Positions 42,701 through 51,929 of a DNA stretch of 64,000 nucleotides are shown here, piece by piece (the first letter of the stretch is position 1; every line of letters begins with the position of its first letter). The notes beneath the pieces are model-generated. The model made no database searches. It was not told the DNA's origin and saw only the letters and a list, made by a program, of their open reading frames with translations. The stretch covers positions 372,001-436,000 of the forward strand of contig JBGTSY010000001.1 in NCBI GenBank assembly GCA_041940025.1, in the 5' to 3' direction. The DNA is from UBA5859 sp041940025. Its GTDB lineage: Bacteria > Pseudomonadota > Gammaproteobacteria > UBA5859. The translations under genes and the position numbers were made by a program.

Positions 42701-43639
42701 TCACTCGTTGATGCCACTTTTCAATGGTTGTCTCGTCTGTACATGCAGTTGTGCGGTTACAAAAGTGGCGATTTGTTTAATGGCTTCTTTTGCTTCAGGT
42801 AAAATGATGGCGAGCTGTTGCCAGTCATGCCACATCCTTGGCCATATTTCTAATTCAGTTGGCACTCCGGCAGCACGGGAAGCTGTGGTAATTCTTTGCG
42901 CATCAGAGAGTAACACTTCATCATCACCCACTTGTATGAATAGCGGAGGCAGTGCTTCATAGTCTCCATTGATTGGTGAGATGAGTGGGTTCGCCGGATT
43001 GTCATCCAAGTCAATATAGTTGTCCGCCCAGCGTTGCAAAATAGACTTAGATAGCATGGGATCCTGTTTTGCTCGGCTCTTCATGCTGTCGCCAGTTTGT
43101 TGTAGATCTGCCCAGGGGGACAAACAGATGCAGCCGCCTGGCAATGCATAATCTTCATCTCGAAGCACCATAGCAGTTGCTAAAGCCAATCCGCCGCCTG
43201 CGGAATCTCCAGCGATGAGGATCTCTTCCGCCGAGTATCCCTCATCTAGCAGCCATTCATAAGCCACAATGGCATCATCTATGGGTGCAGGAAATTTATG
43301 TTCTGGCGCCAATCGGTAATCCACCAATAAAACAGGTGTAGCGCAGGCACGGCTAAGAGTGGCGGCGAACAGGCGATAGCTGGCACAAGATCCAATGTTA
43401 TAACCTCCGCCATGTAGATAGAGGATCACTCCGTTGTTGGCTTGTGATTCGTCTTCTATCCATTCACAGGGTAAGCCGTCAATTTGTACATTTTGTTTTG
43501 TGACTGATTTAGGTAGCGGTAAGTTTGATGCCAGATCCAAGACAAACCTTTGGGTGTTGATGGAGACACTCGGACGAAACAGGAACTTAACGGAGAAGCG
43601 AATAAACGGGCGGACTAGCATACTACTAATACTGCTCAT
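42701..43639 (-). CDS. Alpha/beta hydrolase, HSL-type esterase
   Basis: Carboxylic ester hydrolase of the hormone-sensitive-lipase (bacterial family IV) group, 312 residues. The oxyanion motif HGGGY lies at 76-80, the nucleophile Ser146 in GDSAGGG, the acid in VGDDEVLLSDA and the His in MWHDWQ. The ATG at 43639 has AAGGAG upstream on the minus strand. It is convergent with ubiB and has no operon partner. The substrate is unknown. Confidence 0.88.
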   Translation of the reverse strand: MSSISSMLVRPFIRFSVKFLFRPSVSINTQRFVLDLASNLPLPKSVTKQNVQIDGLPCEWIEDESQANNGVILYLHGGGYNIGSCASYRLFAATLSRACATPVLLVDYRLAPEHKFPAPIDDAIVAYEWLLDEGYSAEEILIAGDSAGGGLALATAMVLRDEDYALPGGCICLSPWADLQQTGDSMKSRAKQDPMLSKSILQRWADNYIDLDDNPANPLISPINGDYEALPPLFIQVGDDEVLLSDAQRITTASRAAGVPTELEIWPRMWHDWQQLAIILPEAKEAIKQIATFVTAQLHVQTRQPLKSGINE

Positions 43640-44109
43640 GGGACTCTCCTTGATTCTAACACTCGCCGCTTACTGGCCTCTGTGAGCAGCTTATAACGTG
43701 AACGAACTACCGGTGATTGGTTCAGTATAGAGCCTATTCAACATAACCCGATTCTGTTCTCAGATGCAAATGCGGCGATACTTTGACAAGCGAAAAGTGA
43801 TGAGGAAGAGCTATGTCTTCATTAGGAGCCTGATCTGATCGGCACCGGTTGCCACTGGATTGTCTTAGTTACTGATCTAAATGAATGACACTCGATTCTT
43901 GGCGTTGAATTCTAATATTTTTGATAATTAAGCACTTATCATGTATCGAGCTAGAATCATTTGGCTGACAACAGTGGTCTTGCCGGGCAAATTCAAAGAT
44001 GTAGAAATGGCCGTGCCAAGGTCTTTATTCGGACAAAGTGCTAGCCTCTAGGTCAGATGGTTTGTACCATTAGAGAACTTACTTTTTTAGTGAATAATTA
44101 TAAATTGAT
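43640..44109. other. Gene-free divergent region between the esterase and moxR
   Basis: 470 bases with no open frame of note and no recognised RNA gene. It must hold the promoters of the esterase gene (leftward) and the MoxR/Bat operon (rightward). A short inverted repeat ATGGT-TTGT-ACCAT lies about 45 bases before moxR. AT-rich DNA near 43910-43935 and 44080-44105 could hold promoters, but no confident -35/-10 pair was found. Confidence 0.4.
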
Positions 44110-45108
44110 ATGTCTACCACCGAACCGAACCCATTAACAGCCAGTACTGTGTATCCCGCAATTCGCCAACTACTGGAAGATTTGGAGCATTTGATCCTTG
44201 GCCAGCGGCAGTTACTACAGCGTATGCTCATTGCATTGTTAGCCGATGGTCATTTGCTTGTACAGGGCGCGCCCGGCTTAGCGAAAACCCGAGCGGTCAA
44301 ATTATTGGCGGATCATATAGAGGGCGATTTTCAGCGGTTACAATTTACTCCAGATCTATTGCCAGCCGATCTGACCGGTAGCGAAATCTACCAAAGGGAT
44401 GAGTCTAATTTTGTTTTTCAACCGGGCCCACTCTTTCACCATTTTTTGTTAGCAGATGAAATTAACCGCGCACCCGCAAAGGTTCAATCCGCCCTATTAG
44501 AAGCGATGGCAGAGCGCCAAATTAGTGTCGGTTGCCATACATATAGTTTGCCTGAGTTGTTTTTGGTCATGGCGACGCAAAATCCGATTGAACAGGAGGG
44601 TACTTATCCGTTACCCGAGGCACAAATGGATCGTTTTTTAATGCAGGTTAATATCGATTATCCAAACGCAGAAGATGAACGGGCAATTTTACAATTGGCT
44701 CGAAACGAGTCGGCCAAGGGCATGATGAGCATAAAGCCCATTAGCCAAGTTAGTCAGCAGACCATCTTTAAGGCCCGTCAGGAAGTACTAAAAATATTTG
44801 TGGCACCTGAAGTGGAAGCCTACATGGTGCGCTTGGTGCACTGTACGCGGAATCCGGGGCGACTGCTTTCAGACTTTGATAGATGGATCCGATTTGGTGC
44901 TAGCCCTAGAGGCTCAATCGCATTGGACAAATGTGCCCGTGCCCATGCCTGGTTAGAGGGCAGGCAGTTCGTGACCCCCCTAGATGTGCAGGTTATTGCC
45001 AAAGATGCGTTGCGCCATCGCCTCATTTTGTCGTTTGATGCCGAAGCTTCTGGAATGAGCGCAGATGAGTACATACAAGCTCTTTTGGAAAAACTTCCGG
45101 CACCGTAA
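44110..45108 (+). CDS. MoxR-family AAA+ ATPase
   Basis: Chaperone-like AAA+ ATPase of the MoxR family, 332 residues. Walker A GAPGLAKT (53-60), Walker B FLLADEINRAPAK, sensor region MATQNPIEQEGTYPLPEAQMDRF and the C-terminal lid are intact. It heads a five-gene set (MoxR, DUF58, DUF4381, two VWA proteins) of the Bat/aerotolerance type. Such ATPases are thought to act with VWA proteins in metal insertion or complex assembly; the target here is unknown. Confidence 0.93.
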   Translation: MSTTEPNPLTASTVYPAIRQLLEDLEHLILGQRQLLQRMLIALLADGHLLVQGAPGLAKTRAVKLLADHIEGDFQRLQFTPDLLPADLTGSEIYQRDESNFVFQPGPLFHHFLLADEINRAPAKVQSALLEAMAERQISVGCHTYSLPELFLVMATQNPIEQEGTYPLPEAQMDRFLMQVNIDYPNAEDERAILQLARNESAKGMMSIKPISQVSQQTIFKARQEVLKIFVAPEVEAYMVRLVHCTRNPGRLLSDFDRWIRFGASPRGSIALDKCARAHAWLEGRQFVTPLDVQVIAKDALRHRLILSFDAEASGMSADEYIQALLEKLPAP

Positions 45109-45118
45109 GAAGATAAGT

Positions 45119-46120
45119 ATGTTGGGGTTTCGCTCAAAACGAATGCGAGTCATGCATCAACAGGCTGAATTGAATCGTTCTCCCTTAGGGTGTTCTGTGT
45201 CAGATTTGGCGGCTTTACGTGCAGTTGGTCAAACGCTACCTTTGAAGCAATTTAAACGTATCTTGGCGCAACGCCCTGGCCACCATAGTTCTCCTTTTTT
45301 CGGCAGAGGCATGGATTATGAATCTTCCCGTCCTTATCTAATGCATGATGATGTGCGATCCATAGATTGGCGCATGAGTGCACGACGGGATGAACTGTAT
45401 GTAAAAGTGAATCGAGAGGAGCGAGAACGTCCCATATTAATATTAGTGGATCAAAGCAACAGCATGCATTTTGCGACGCGTGGCGCGTTAAAATCTGTAC
45501 GCGCGACTCAGACTAGCGCACTCTTGGCATGGGCGGCGTGCGCACAAAATGAAAGGATCGGTTGCTGGTGTCTCAGAGCCGGTGGGCTTCAGGAAACCAT
45601 GCCAAAAATGGGTGAAGAAGCACTGGCCAACATGTTCAGTCAGATCCATTTTTTTGTGCCGGAAAAATTTGTTTTTGAACCAACCAAAACACATCACTTT
45701 GATGCGGCTATTCATCGTCTGCAACAACGGGCTGCGTATGGAAGTTTAGTGTTCATTCTGAGTGACTTTTATCAACTGTCCGATAGGGTTGCGCAACGAT
45801 TCATTCAGTTGGCGCAGCATTCAGATGTGGTGCTTATTCTTTTTTATGATCCAATGGAGCAAAGCCTGCCCCCGGATGAGTATTGTTATTTTTCAGACGG
45901 TAAAGATTTTATTGCGGTTGATTCACATGGGTTGGAGAATCAACAGTTATATGCAGCTTCAATGCAAGCTAGATTGAAAGGTTTGGAGTATTTAAACAAG
46001 CAAAAAGGTATCGTCAGCCTTTTAATGAAGACCGATGAATCGCCATCGCTTGTGTTGGCGAATAAACTGATTAAAAAAGCAGACGATGCCGACTTCGAAC
46101 CATTAGCATCAAATGCGTAA
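45119..46120 (+). CDS. DUF58 domain protein
   Basis: 333-residue DUF58 protein. The core motifs are GRGMDYESSRPYLMHDDVRSIDWRMSARRDELYVK with the typical R-x-IDWxxxAR signature. A VWA-like fold follows (PILILVDQSNSMHF). The start is the ATG at 45119, 10 bases after the moxR stop; an upstream extension inside moxR is not supported. It is the standard second gene of MoxR/Bat operons. Role unknown. Confidence 0.9.
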   Translation: MLGFRSKRMRVMHQQAELNRSPLGCSVSDLAALRAVGQTLPLKQFKRILAQRPGHHSSPFFGRGMDYESSRPYLMHDDVRSIDWRMSARRDELYVKVNREERERPILILVDQSNSMHFATRGALKSVRATQTSALLAWAACAQNERIGCWCLRAGGLQETMPKMGEEALANMFSQIHFFVPEKFVFEPTKTHHFDAAIHRLQQRAAYGSLVFILSDFYQLSDRVAQRFIQLAQHSDVVLILFYDPMEQSLPPDEYCYFSDGKDFIAVDSHGLENQQLYAASMQARLKGLEYLNKQKGIVSLLMKTDESPSLVLANKLIKKADDADFEPLASNA

Positions 46121-46126
46121 TCTAAG

Positions 46127-46642
46127 ATGACAAATGAATTAAATTCACTACGTGACATACATTATCCTGAGCCTATAGGCTGGTGGCCCTGGCCATTAAG
46201 TTGGTATTTAATTTTAGCAGTACTTTTATTGACTATATTGACAGCTTATCTGTTTATTGTGGTCTATAAAGGTCGAGTGTTACGACGTACTAAAAAACAG
46301 ATCAAACAAGCCTATGGTTCGTTTTTACAACACCAGGATAGGAGATTGTTAGCTGCAGAAATTAACGTCGCACTACGAGGTTACGTTTTATATTATTTTC
46401 CTGCCACACTTGTGGCTTCAATGACTGGCATGCAATGGATCAAGTTTTTAAATGAAGTGGTGAAGCAGCCTGTTTTTGCAGTGACTGATGATGAGCCTTT
46501 AGCACAAGGACCCTATAATCCTAATCTTGTTTATTCCGAGACCGAATTATTGGCAAATACCACCGACTGGTTGAAACAGAAGCCGCGCCCTAAGAATGAA
46601 CATAAAATTTGGCATCGAGCATTATGGTTCACTGGGCGTTAG
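46127..46642 (+). CDS. DUF4381 domain protein
   Basis: Small membrane protein of 171 residues. The N-terminal LRDIHYPEPIGWWPWPLSWYL is the DUF4381 signature, followed by a membrane segment (about 22-46) and a cytoplasmic helical region (LLAAEINVALRGYVLYYFP). It lies between the DUF58 and VWA genes as in other Bat operons. Overlaps the next gene by 19 bases. Confidence 0.88.
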   Translation: MTNELNSLRDIHYPEPIGWWPWPLSWYLILAVLLLTILTAYLFIVVYKGRVLRRTKKQIKQAYGSFLQHQDRRLLAAEINVALRGYVLYYFPATLVASMTGMQWIKFLNEVVKQPVFAVTDDEPLAQGPYNPNLVYSETELLANTTDWLKQKPRPKNEHKIWHRALWFTGR

Positions 46643-47643
46643 TGGCTGTCTTTATTCTGTTGCCCATGCCACTAGTGGTCAGGCGATGGATGCGCGCCAT
46701 ACCACCGCCTAATCGTTCAGCATTAATAGTGCCTCATTTTGTCGAATTGGCACAGCAGAGTTATGCCGATAGCGGCATTCGCCGCAAACGAAAAATTCTC
46801 CTGGCAAGTTTATGGTTGATTTGGATCGCTCTTGTTTGCGCGGCCGCCCGACCTCAATGGCTGGGTGAACCGGAGGCCATTCCACTGACAGGGCGGGATC
46901 TGATGGTGGCACTCGATCTTTCCGGTAGCATGGAGACAGTTGATTTTTCTGTGGATGGATTTCAAGTCACCAGACTCGATGTGGTTAAATCAGTATCGGA
47001 TGAATTTATTGCTAGAAGATATGCAGATAGGATCGGGTTGATTTTGTTTGGCAGTCAGGCCTATTTGCAGACACCACTCACTTTTGATCGCGATTTGGTG
47101 CGATACATGCTGAATGACACCTCAATTGGTCTTGCTGGAAAACAGACCGCCATTGGAGATGCCATAGCCCTCGCCGTGCAGACAATCGAGCAACACCATG
47201 CGTTGCATCGCGTTTTGATTTTGCTCACTGATGGTCGCAATACTGCTGGGAAATATAGTATCGAGGAGTCTATTGCCCTAGCGAGAGGAGCGAATTTAAA
47301 AATATACACTATTGGTATCGGCGCAGACGTCACCTCGACAGAAACCTATTTGGGGGAAGGGGCACACAATCCATCTGCAGAATTAGATGAAGCAACACTT
47401 ACACGCATTGCCAGGGCAACGGAGGGGAAATACTTTCGTGCGCGTAATACAGTAGGATTAGAGGAGATCTATGAACTATTAGATTCACTAGAACCGTTGC
47501 CGGCAGATGTAGATCATTTTCGTCCAGTCACCGAATTGTATCCATACCCCTTAGCATTTGCGCTTTTGTTAGCCACCTTGTTGGGGTTCTATTTAACTCA
47601 CGGTGATGTCTGGATAAGGGTTAGGACAAGAATAATAAACTAA
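46624..47643 (+). CDS. VWA domain protein (BatA-like)
   Basis: Membrane-anchored von Willebrand A protein of 339 residues. N-terminal membrane segments lie at about 4-20 and 58-75, and one C-terminal at about 302-322. The MIDAS motif DLSGS (98-102) sits in LMVALDLSGSME, with the second part near LTFDRD and LLTDGRNT. The start is the ATG at 46624; a TTG at 46609 is less likely. Family members bind divalent metal through MIDAS and are exposed to the periplasm. BatA proteins have been linked to oxidative-stress tolerance in Bacteroides and Leptospira. Confidence 0.9.
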   Translation: MVHWALVAVFILLPMPLVVRRWMRAIPPPNRSALIVPHFVELAQQSYADSGIRRKRKILLASLWLIWIALVCAAARPQWLGEPEAIPLTGRDLMVALDLSGSMETVDFSVDGFQVTRLDVVKSVSDEFIARRYADRIGLILFGSQAYLQTPLTFDRDLVRYMLNDTSIGLAGKQTAIGDAIALAVQTIEQHHALHRVLILLTDGRNTAGKYSIEESIALARGANLKIYTIGIGADVTSTETYLGEGAHNPSAELDEATLTRIARATEGKYFRARNTVGLEEIYELLDSLEPLPADVDHFRPVTELYPYPLAFALLLATLLGFYLTHGDVWIRVRTRIIN

Positions 47644-47645
47644 GT

Positions 47646-49484
47646 ATGTTAGAAGAATTTCATTTTTTAAGATCTGAGTTATTGTGGTTAATTTTACCCG
47701 CTCTCTATTTCGCTTGGCGCGTGTGGCATCTGACCAGTATGAATCATATTTGGAGTCAGTGGCTGGACACACCATTTGCCGATAGATTTGTCATCAAGCA
47801 GGCCGGATCTAACGTCAAGCCGCTTTCTGCCCTTCTGTTGTTGCTCGGTTTGCTGTTGGTGTTTGCCGTTGCCGGGCCAGCTTGGGAAAGGTTGCCCAAT
47901 GCCGCCTATAAGAGTGAACAGACCCTATTTTTTCTCTTCGATCTGTCTGCATCTATGAGTCCACAAAACAGTTATCCGAGTCCTTTATTCGATGCCATCA
48001 ACACTTTAAAAATATTACTTAGTGAAGCCAAAGAAGGTCAGTTTAGTTTAGTTGTTTTTAGCGGTGACGCCTTTATGTTAGTCCCTCAGACGAAGGATCC
48101 AGCGGTTATCGATCTGTTAGTAGATGGGTTAACACCCGAATTGATGCCGTTGCAGGGGGATCGTCTGCAACCCGCACTGCAATTGGTTCATGACTATATT
48201 CAATCTGCTTCAGTCGATCATTCAACTATGGTTGTGATTTCTGATGGTGTGGAAGATGTCGAAGAGGCACTGCCTTGGTTGCATAAATTGACTGCATTGG
48301 GGATGCAAATTGCCACAGTAGATGTATGGCGTCCCGGTGTGAATGCGCCACTCTCATCGTCAGCGGAGAAACAATCTATTTCCAGAATATCGGCCGCCGT
48401 TAACGGTGTCAGTATCGATTCAAACAGCGCTCCTGATGATTTACTGGCCTTGCTGACACCAAAGGTAGATAGATCGATAGATGATGAAGAGTCACAACAT
48501 CACACCATAAGGTGGCAAGATCGCGGTGCACTGTTGGTGTTACTCACCTTGCCAATAGTTTTATACGGATTTCGACGTGGACTCATTGTGAGTTGGTGTG
48601 TGGTTTGTTTATCGATCGTGACCATGAATATGACAGTGGTGTCATCGGCCTGGGCTGGCGAGGGATCGGTGCCCTGGTGGCGTCACAAAAATATGCAAGC
48701 TCAGGAATTGCTCACCTTAGGCGCTTATGAGCAAGCGGCACAACTATTTGAGGATCCGGCCTGGCGCGCCACAGCTCTGTACTTGGCGCAGCGTTATAGC
48801 GAAGCCGGAGCCGCGTTTAAACAACTAGAAACCGCTGATGGATTTTATAATGCTGGAAATGCATTGGCCTATAGTGGTCAATATGACAAAGCTTTCGATG
48901 CTTATCGTCGCGCATTAGCGATGGATCCCGGGCATGAAGACGCACAATTTAATATGGCAGTCATCGAAAGAGTGCTCGATAAACAGGAAGCCAAACAATT
49001 GCCTCCAAAGCAAAGTAATCAACGCGGTGCTGCAAGCGGTGCTTCTAGTGGAAAAAATGAGTCGAAAAATGGAATGAGTAAATCGACTGAAAACACACAA
49101 GGTGCCGGTCAACAAACCGAAGGCGAGACACAACAGGAGCCTAAAGATTCCGCGACTCAAGCGGGAAATTCCGATGATGATGTGACAGATGTCTCCGCTT
49201 TGGAAGCGGATAAAAAAGCAGAAACGCGCGCGGCATTAGAGGGTAAAACTGTGGAAAGTGCTACCCAGTTCTCTGGTCAAGCTGCCTTGACTGAACAGGG
49301 GAGCGCGCTTCGAGAAGATGAGTATCAACAAAAGATTGCAGAGATCCAATCTGATCCTGCCGGTTTAATCAGAAGAAAACTATACCGAGACTATCAGCAA
49401 CGACAGTTAATTAGACAGGAGCAGCAGGGGCAATCTAAGATTGCCCCCGAATTAAAGTATCTTAACGTGCTGAATGGCCAGTGA
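47646..49484 (+). CDS. VWA plus TPR fusion protein (BatB/BatC-like)
   Basis: 612-residue protein joining a BatB-type VWA domain to a BatC-type TPR tail. Membrane segments lie at about 10-27, 60-79, 293-304 and 310-330. The VWA motif is DLSAS (99-103). TPR repeats follow at about 345-440 (FYNAGNALAYSGQYDKAF, AYRRALAMDPGHEDAQFN). A Ser/Gln/Glu-rich low-complexity part (about 445-540) precedes a basic C-terminus. It starts 2 bases after the BatA-like stop and overlaps the convergent sat gene by 23 bases. Fused BatB/BatC versions are known in gammaproteobacteria. Confidence 0.88.
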   Translation: MLEEFHFLRSELLWLILPALYFAWRVWHLTSMNHIWSQWLDTPFADRFVIKQAGSNVKPLSALLLLLGLLLVFAVAGPAWERLPNAAYKSEQTLFFLFDLSASMSPQNSYPSPLFDAINTLKILLSEAKEGQFSLVVFSGDAFMLVPQTKDPAVIDLLVDGLTPELMPLQGDRLQPALQLVHDYIQSASVDHSTMVVISDGVEDVEEALPWLHKLTALGMQIATVDVWRPGVNAPLSSSAEKQSISRISAAVNGVSIDSNSAPDDLLALLTPKVDRSIDDEESQHHTIRWQDRGALLVLLTLPIVLYGFRRGLIVSWCVVCLSIVTMNMTVVSSAWAGEGSVPWWRHKNMQAQELLTLGAYEQAAQLFEDPAWRATALYLAQRYSEAGAAFKQLETADGFYNAGNALAYSGQYDKAFDAYRRALAMDPGHEDAQFNMAVIERVLDKQEAKQLPPKQSNQRGAASGASSGKNESKNGMSKSTENTQGAGQQTEGETQQEPKDSATQAGNSDDDVTDVSALEADKKAETRAALEGKTVESATQFSGQAALTEQGSALREDEYQQKIAEIQSDPAGLIRRKLYRDYQQRQLIRQEQQGQSKIAPELKYLNVLNGQ

Positions 49485-50679
49485 CTTTAACTTCCACTTT
49501 TTCTTCTTCAGCGAGGCCAGAGTAATATTTTCGTAGAATAGCGAGTACTTCGGGACGGCTGAATTCTGGCGGCACTTCATCTCCTTCCGATAGCATTTTT
49601 CTGAGTTTACTACCGGATAACAGTAATCTATCTTCTGCTGCATGCGGGCAGGTTTTCATAGAAGCCATGCCACCGCATTGATAACACCAGAATGTCCAGT
49701 CAATTTTCAAGGGTTTAGTTAACAGTGCATCCGCGGGGATCTGATCAAAAATCTGCTGTGCGTCAAAGGGGCCATAAAAATCCCCTACCCCTGCATGATC
49801 TCGACCAACAATCAGGTGGGAACATCCATAATTTTGTCTAAATAATGCATGTAACAGCGCTTCCCTGGGACCTGCGTAACGCATATCCAGTGGGTAGCCG
49901 GACTGTACAATCGTTTCTTGCCGGAAGTAATTATCAGTCAGTGAAGAAATTGCCTGGGTGCGGACTTCTGCGGGAATGTCGCCCGGTTTGAGTTTGCCTA
50001 ACAGAGAATGAATCATTACCCCATCGCAGATTTCCACGGCGATTTTAACCAAATATTCATGGGAGCGGTGCATGGGATTTCGTGTTTGAAATGCAGCAAC
50101 AGTGTGCCACCCCTTCTGTTCAAAAAGGGTTCGGGTTTCACTGGGCGTCATATAGAGGCCGGCATACTTTGAAGGAAACTCCCCTTCACTTAGCACCTTA
50201 ACCGGTCCTGCTAAATTCACTTCTTTTTGCGCCATGACCATCTTTACCCCTGGGTGGGCTTCGTCTGTGGTGCCAAACACAGTTTGGCATTCATGGGCCT
50301 TATCTATGGTGTATTTTTCGGTGACTTGCATGGTGGCCATCAGCTCACCAGTCTCTTCGCTATATAGGGCGATTTCACTATTCAAATCAATCGAATCAGC
50401 AGTCTGTTGATCGGTAGATAGAGTAATTGGAATTGGCCAGAAGACTCCGTTCGATAGCTGTAAGTTATCGCATACACTTTGCCAATCTTGTTGATTCATA
50501 AAGCCTTCTAAAGGTGTGAACCCCCCAATTCCTAGCATGATGAGATCACCCACTTCGCGAGATTGGAGTTCTACTCGCGGTAATGATGAGGCTTTTTGAC
50601 GTTCTTGTTCCGATTCGTTGTTTGCCAGCATACGTGGCAACAGTTCGTCGGATCCATGAGGTGCGACTAACTTAGACAT
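49462..50679 (-). CDS. sat: ATP sulfurylase, single-subunit Sat type
   Basis: Makes adenosine 5'-phosphosulfate from sulfate and ATP. The 405 residues carry the catalytic block QTRNPMHRSHEYL (from Gln198; His204, His207) and GRDHAGVGDFYG. The zinc site CxxxC-x-type region is FWCYQCGGMASMKTCPH. This is the monofunctional Sat form, not the CysD/CysN pair of E. coli. CysB is encoded elsewhere in the window and may control it, though no site was identified. It is tail-to-tail with the VWA/TPR gene, sharing 23 bases. Confidence 0.94.
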   Translation of the reverse strand: MSKLVAPHGSDELLPRMLANNESEQERQKASSLPRVELQSREVGDLIMLGIGGFTPLEGFMNQQDWQSVCDNLQLSNGVFWPIPITLSTDQQTADSIDLNSEIALYSEETGELMATMQVTEKYTIDKAHECQTVFGTTDEAHPGVKMVMAQKEVNLAGPVKVLSEGEFPSKYAGLYMTPSETRTLFEQKGWHTVAAFQTRNPMHRSHEYLVKIAVEICDGVMIHSLLGKLKPGDIPAEVRTQAISSLTDNYFRQETIVQSGYPLDMRYAGPREALLHALFRQNYGCSHLIVGRDHAGVGDFYGPFDAQQIFDQIPADALLTKPLKIDWTFWCYQCGGMASMKTCPHAAEDRLLLSGSKLRKMLSEGDEVPPEFSRPEVLAILRKYYSGLAEEEKVEVKVTGHSAR

Positions 50680-50920
50680 TTAGGTGCCCTTTTTTAATCA
50701 AAGAAGAGACATTCAGTAGTTTTTCACCGCCATTTTAGCATTATTTCTCTCTATTCTCTTAAGGAGCAATTAATCAGATTGAGGTTAAAGAGCAGCAGGA
50801 AAATGATGCTACTATGAAGGCAGCGTCATTTTTGATACTTTACCACCCCATCGATCTTTAGCTATCCTTAATTCTGGCTGGCTTCGACGTCAAAACCCCT
50901 ATCTTTTCTAGGTCAATAAG

Positions 50921-51892
50921 TTGCTTGATTCATTTGGTCGTAAAATCGAATATCTACGCCTCTCGGTCACTGATAGGTGCGATCTTCGATGTCAGTATTG
51001 CCTGCCAAAAAAGTTTAATCATTTTTTGGAGCCTAAGTCATGGCTCACTTTCGATGAATTAGAGCGTGTTGTTCGCTTATTCTCTAAGCTGGGGGTTCAA
51101 AGAATTCGGCTCACCGGTGGTGAACCCTTGACCCGAAAAAATATAGTTGAGTTGGCGCAACGGATTTCTGCCATTGAGGGAATAGCAGATCTCTCTTTAA
51201 GTACCAATGCAATGCGCTTGCAACACTTAGCTAAACCTTTAAAAGCAGCGGGTGTGTCGCGAATCAATATTAGTTTGGATACCTTGGATGACGCCAGTTT
51301 TCAACATCTTACCGGAGGGTTGTTGCATAAAGTCATGTCGGGTATTGAGGCTGCTCGTGAAGCAGGCCTGTCGCCAATTAAAATCAACATGGTGTTAATG
51401 AAAGGGGTCAACGATCACGAAGTAGATCAAATGGTTGACTTCTGTATCGAGCGCAATCTCACGCTACGCTTGATTGAAACCATGCCAATTGGTGGACCTG
51501 GTCTTGAGGCAACGTCCCAATACGTGAGTTTGAAGTCGATAGAAAACCACCTGGCGAAAAAATTTTCCGCCGTTCCTGGGCAGATGCCAGGGGGTGGGCC
51601 CGCAAGGTATTTAAGAGTAAATGAGAGCGAGGCGCACATCGGATTCATTACACCAAAGTCTCAACATTTTTGTGAGACCTGTAATCGCGTGAGACTCACG
51701 GCGGACGGCCAGTTATATTTGTGTTTGGGTCAAAATGATAAAGTGGACTTAGCGGCACCGCTGCGTGCTGGTGCAACAGACGCACAATTGTTCGAGTTAT
51801 TAGAACAAGCCATTTTGGCTAAACCTGAAAAGCATGAGTTTAATGAAAAGCCGTATCAAGTGCTGAGGTTTATGTCCTCCACAGGCGGTTAG
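50921..51892 (+). CDS. moaA: GTP 3',8-cyclase MoaA (molybdenum cofactor synthesis)
   Basis: Radical-SAM enzyme for the first step of molybdopterin synthesis. The 323 residues contain the N-terminal CxxxCxxC cluster in CDLRCQYC (Cys20, 24, 27), RLTGGEPLTR, the C-terminal cluster HFCETCNRVRLTADG...C, and the conserved terminal Gly-Gly (STGG). The start is TTG at 50921: an in-frame TAG at 50909-50911 limits extension, and no ATG fits the conserved N-terminus. No other moa gene is adjacent. No Moco-type riboswitch was recognised in the 240-base leader. Confidence 0.95.
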   Translation: MLDSFGRKIEYLRLSVTDRCDLRCQYCLPKKFNHFLEPKSWLTFDELERVVRLFSKLGVQRIRLTGGEPLTRKNIVELAQRISAIEGIADLSLSTNAMRLQHLAKPLKAAGVSRINISLDTLDDASFQHLTGGLLHKVMSGIEAAREAGLSPIKINMVLMKGVNDHEVDQMVDFCIERNLTLRLIETMPIGGPGLEATSQYVSLKSIENHLAKKFSAVPGQMPGGGPARYLRVNESEAHIGFITPKSQHFCETCNRVRLTADGQLYLCLGQNDKVDLAAPLRAGATDAQLFELLEQAILAKPEKHEFNEKPYQVLRFMSSTGG

Positions 51893-51929
51893 AACTGCTG
51901 TTGTTATCAACCTGTTTTTTAAGGGTCAA

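Noticed and set aside
43640..44109. Possible tRNA or small RNA gene in the 470-base gap before moxR
   Set aside because: No cloverleaf, TTCGA-type arm or clear terminator hairpin was found.
45065..45118. 18-codon upstream extension of the DUF58 protein into moxR
   Set aside because: The ATG at 45119 lies just after the moxR stop with a purine-rich site and fits the family start.
50680..50920. Moco-type riboswitch before moaA
   Set aside because: No recognisable conserved core or paired elements could be identified by eye in the leader.
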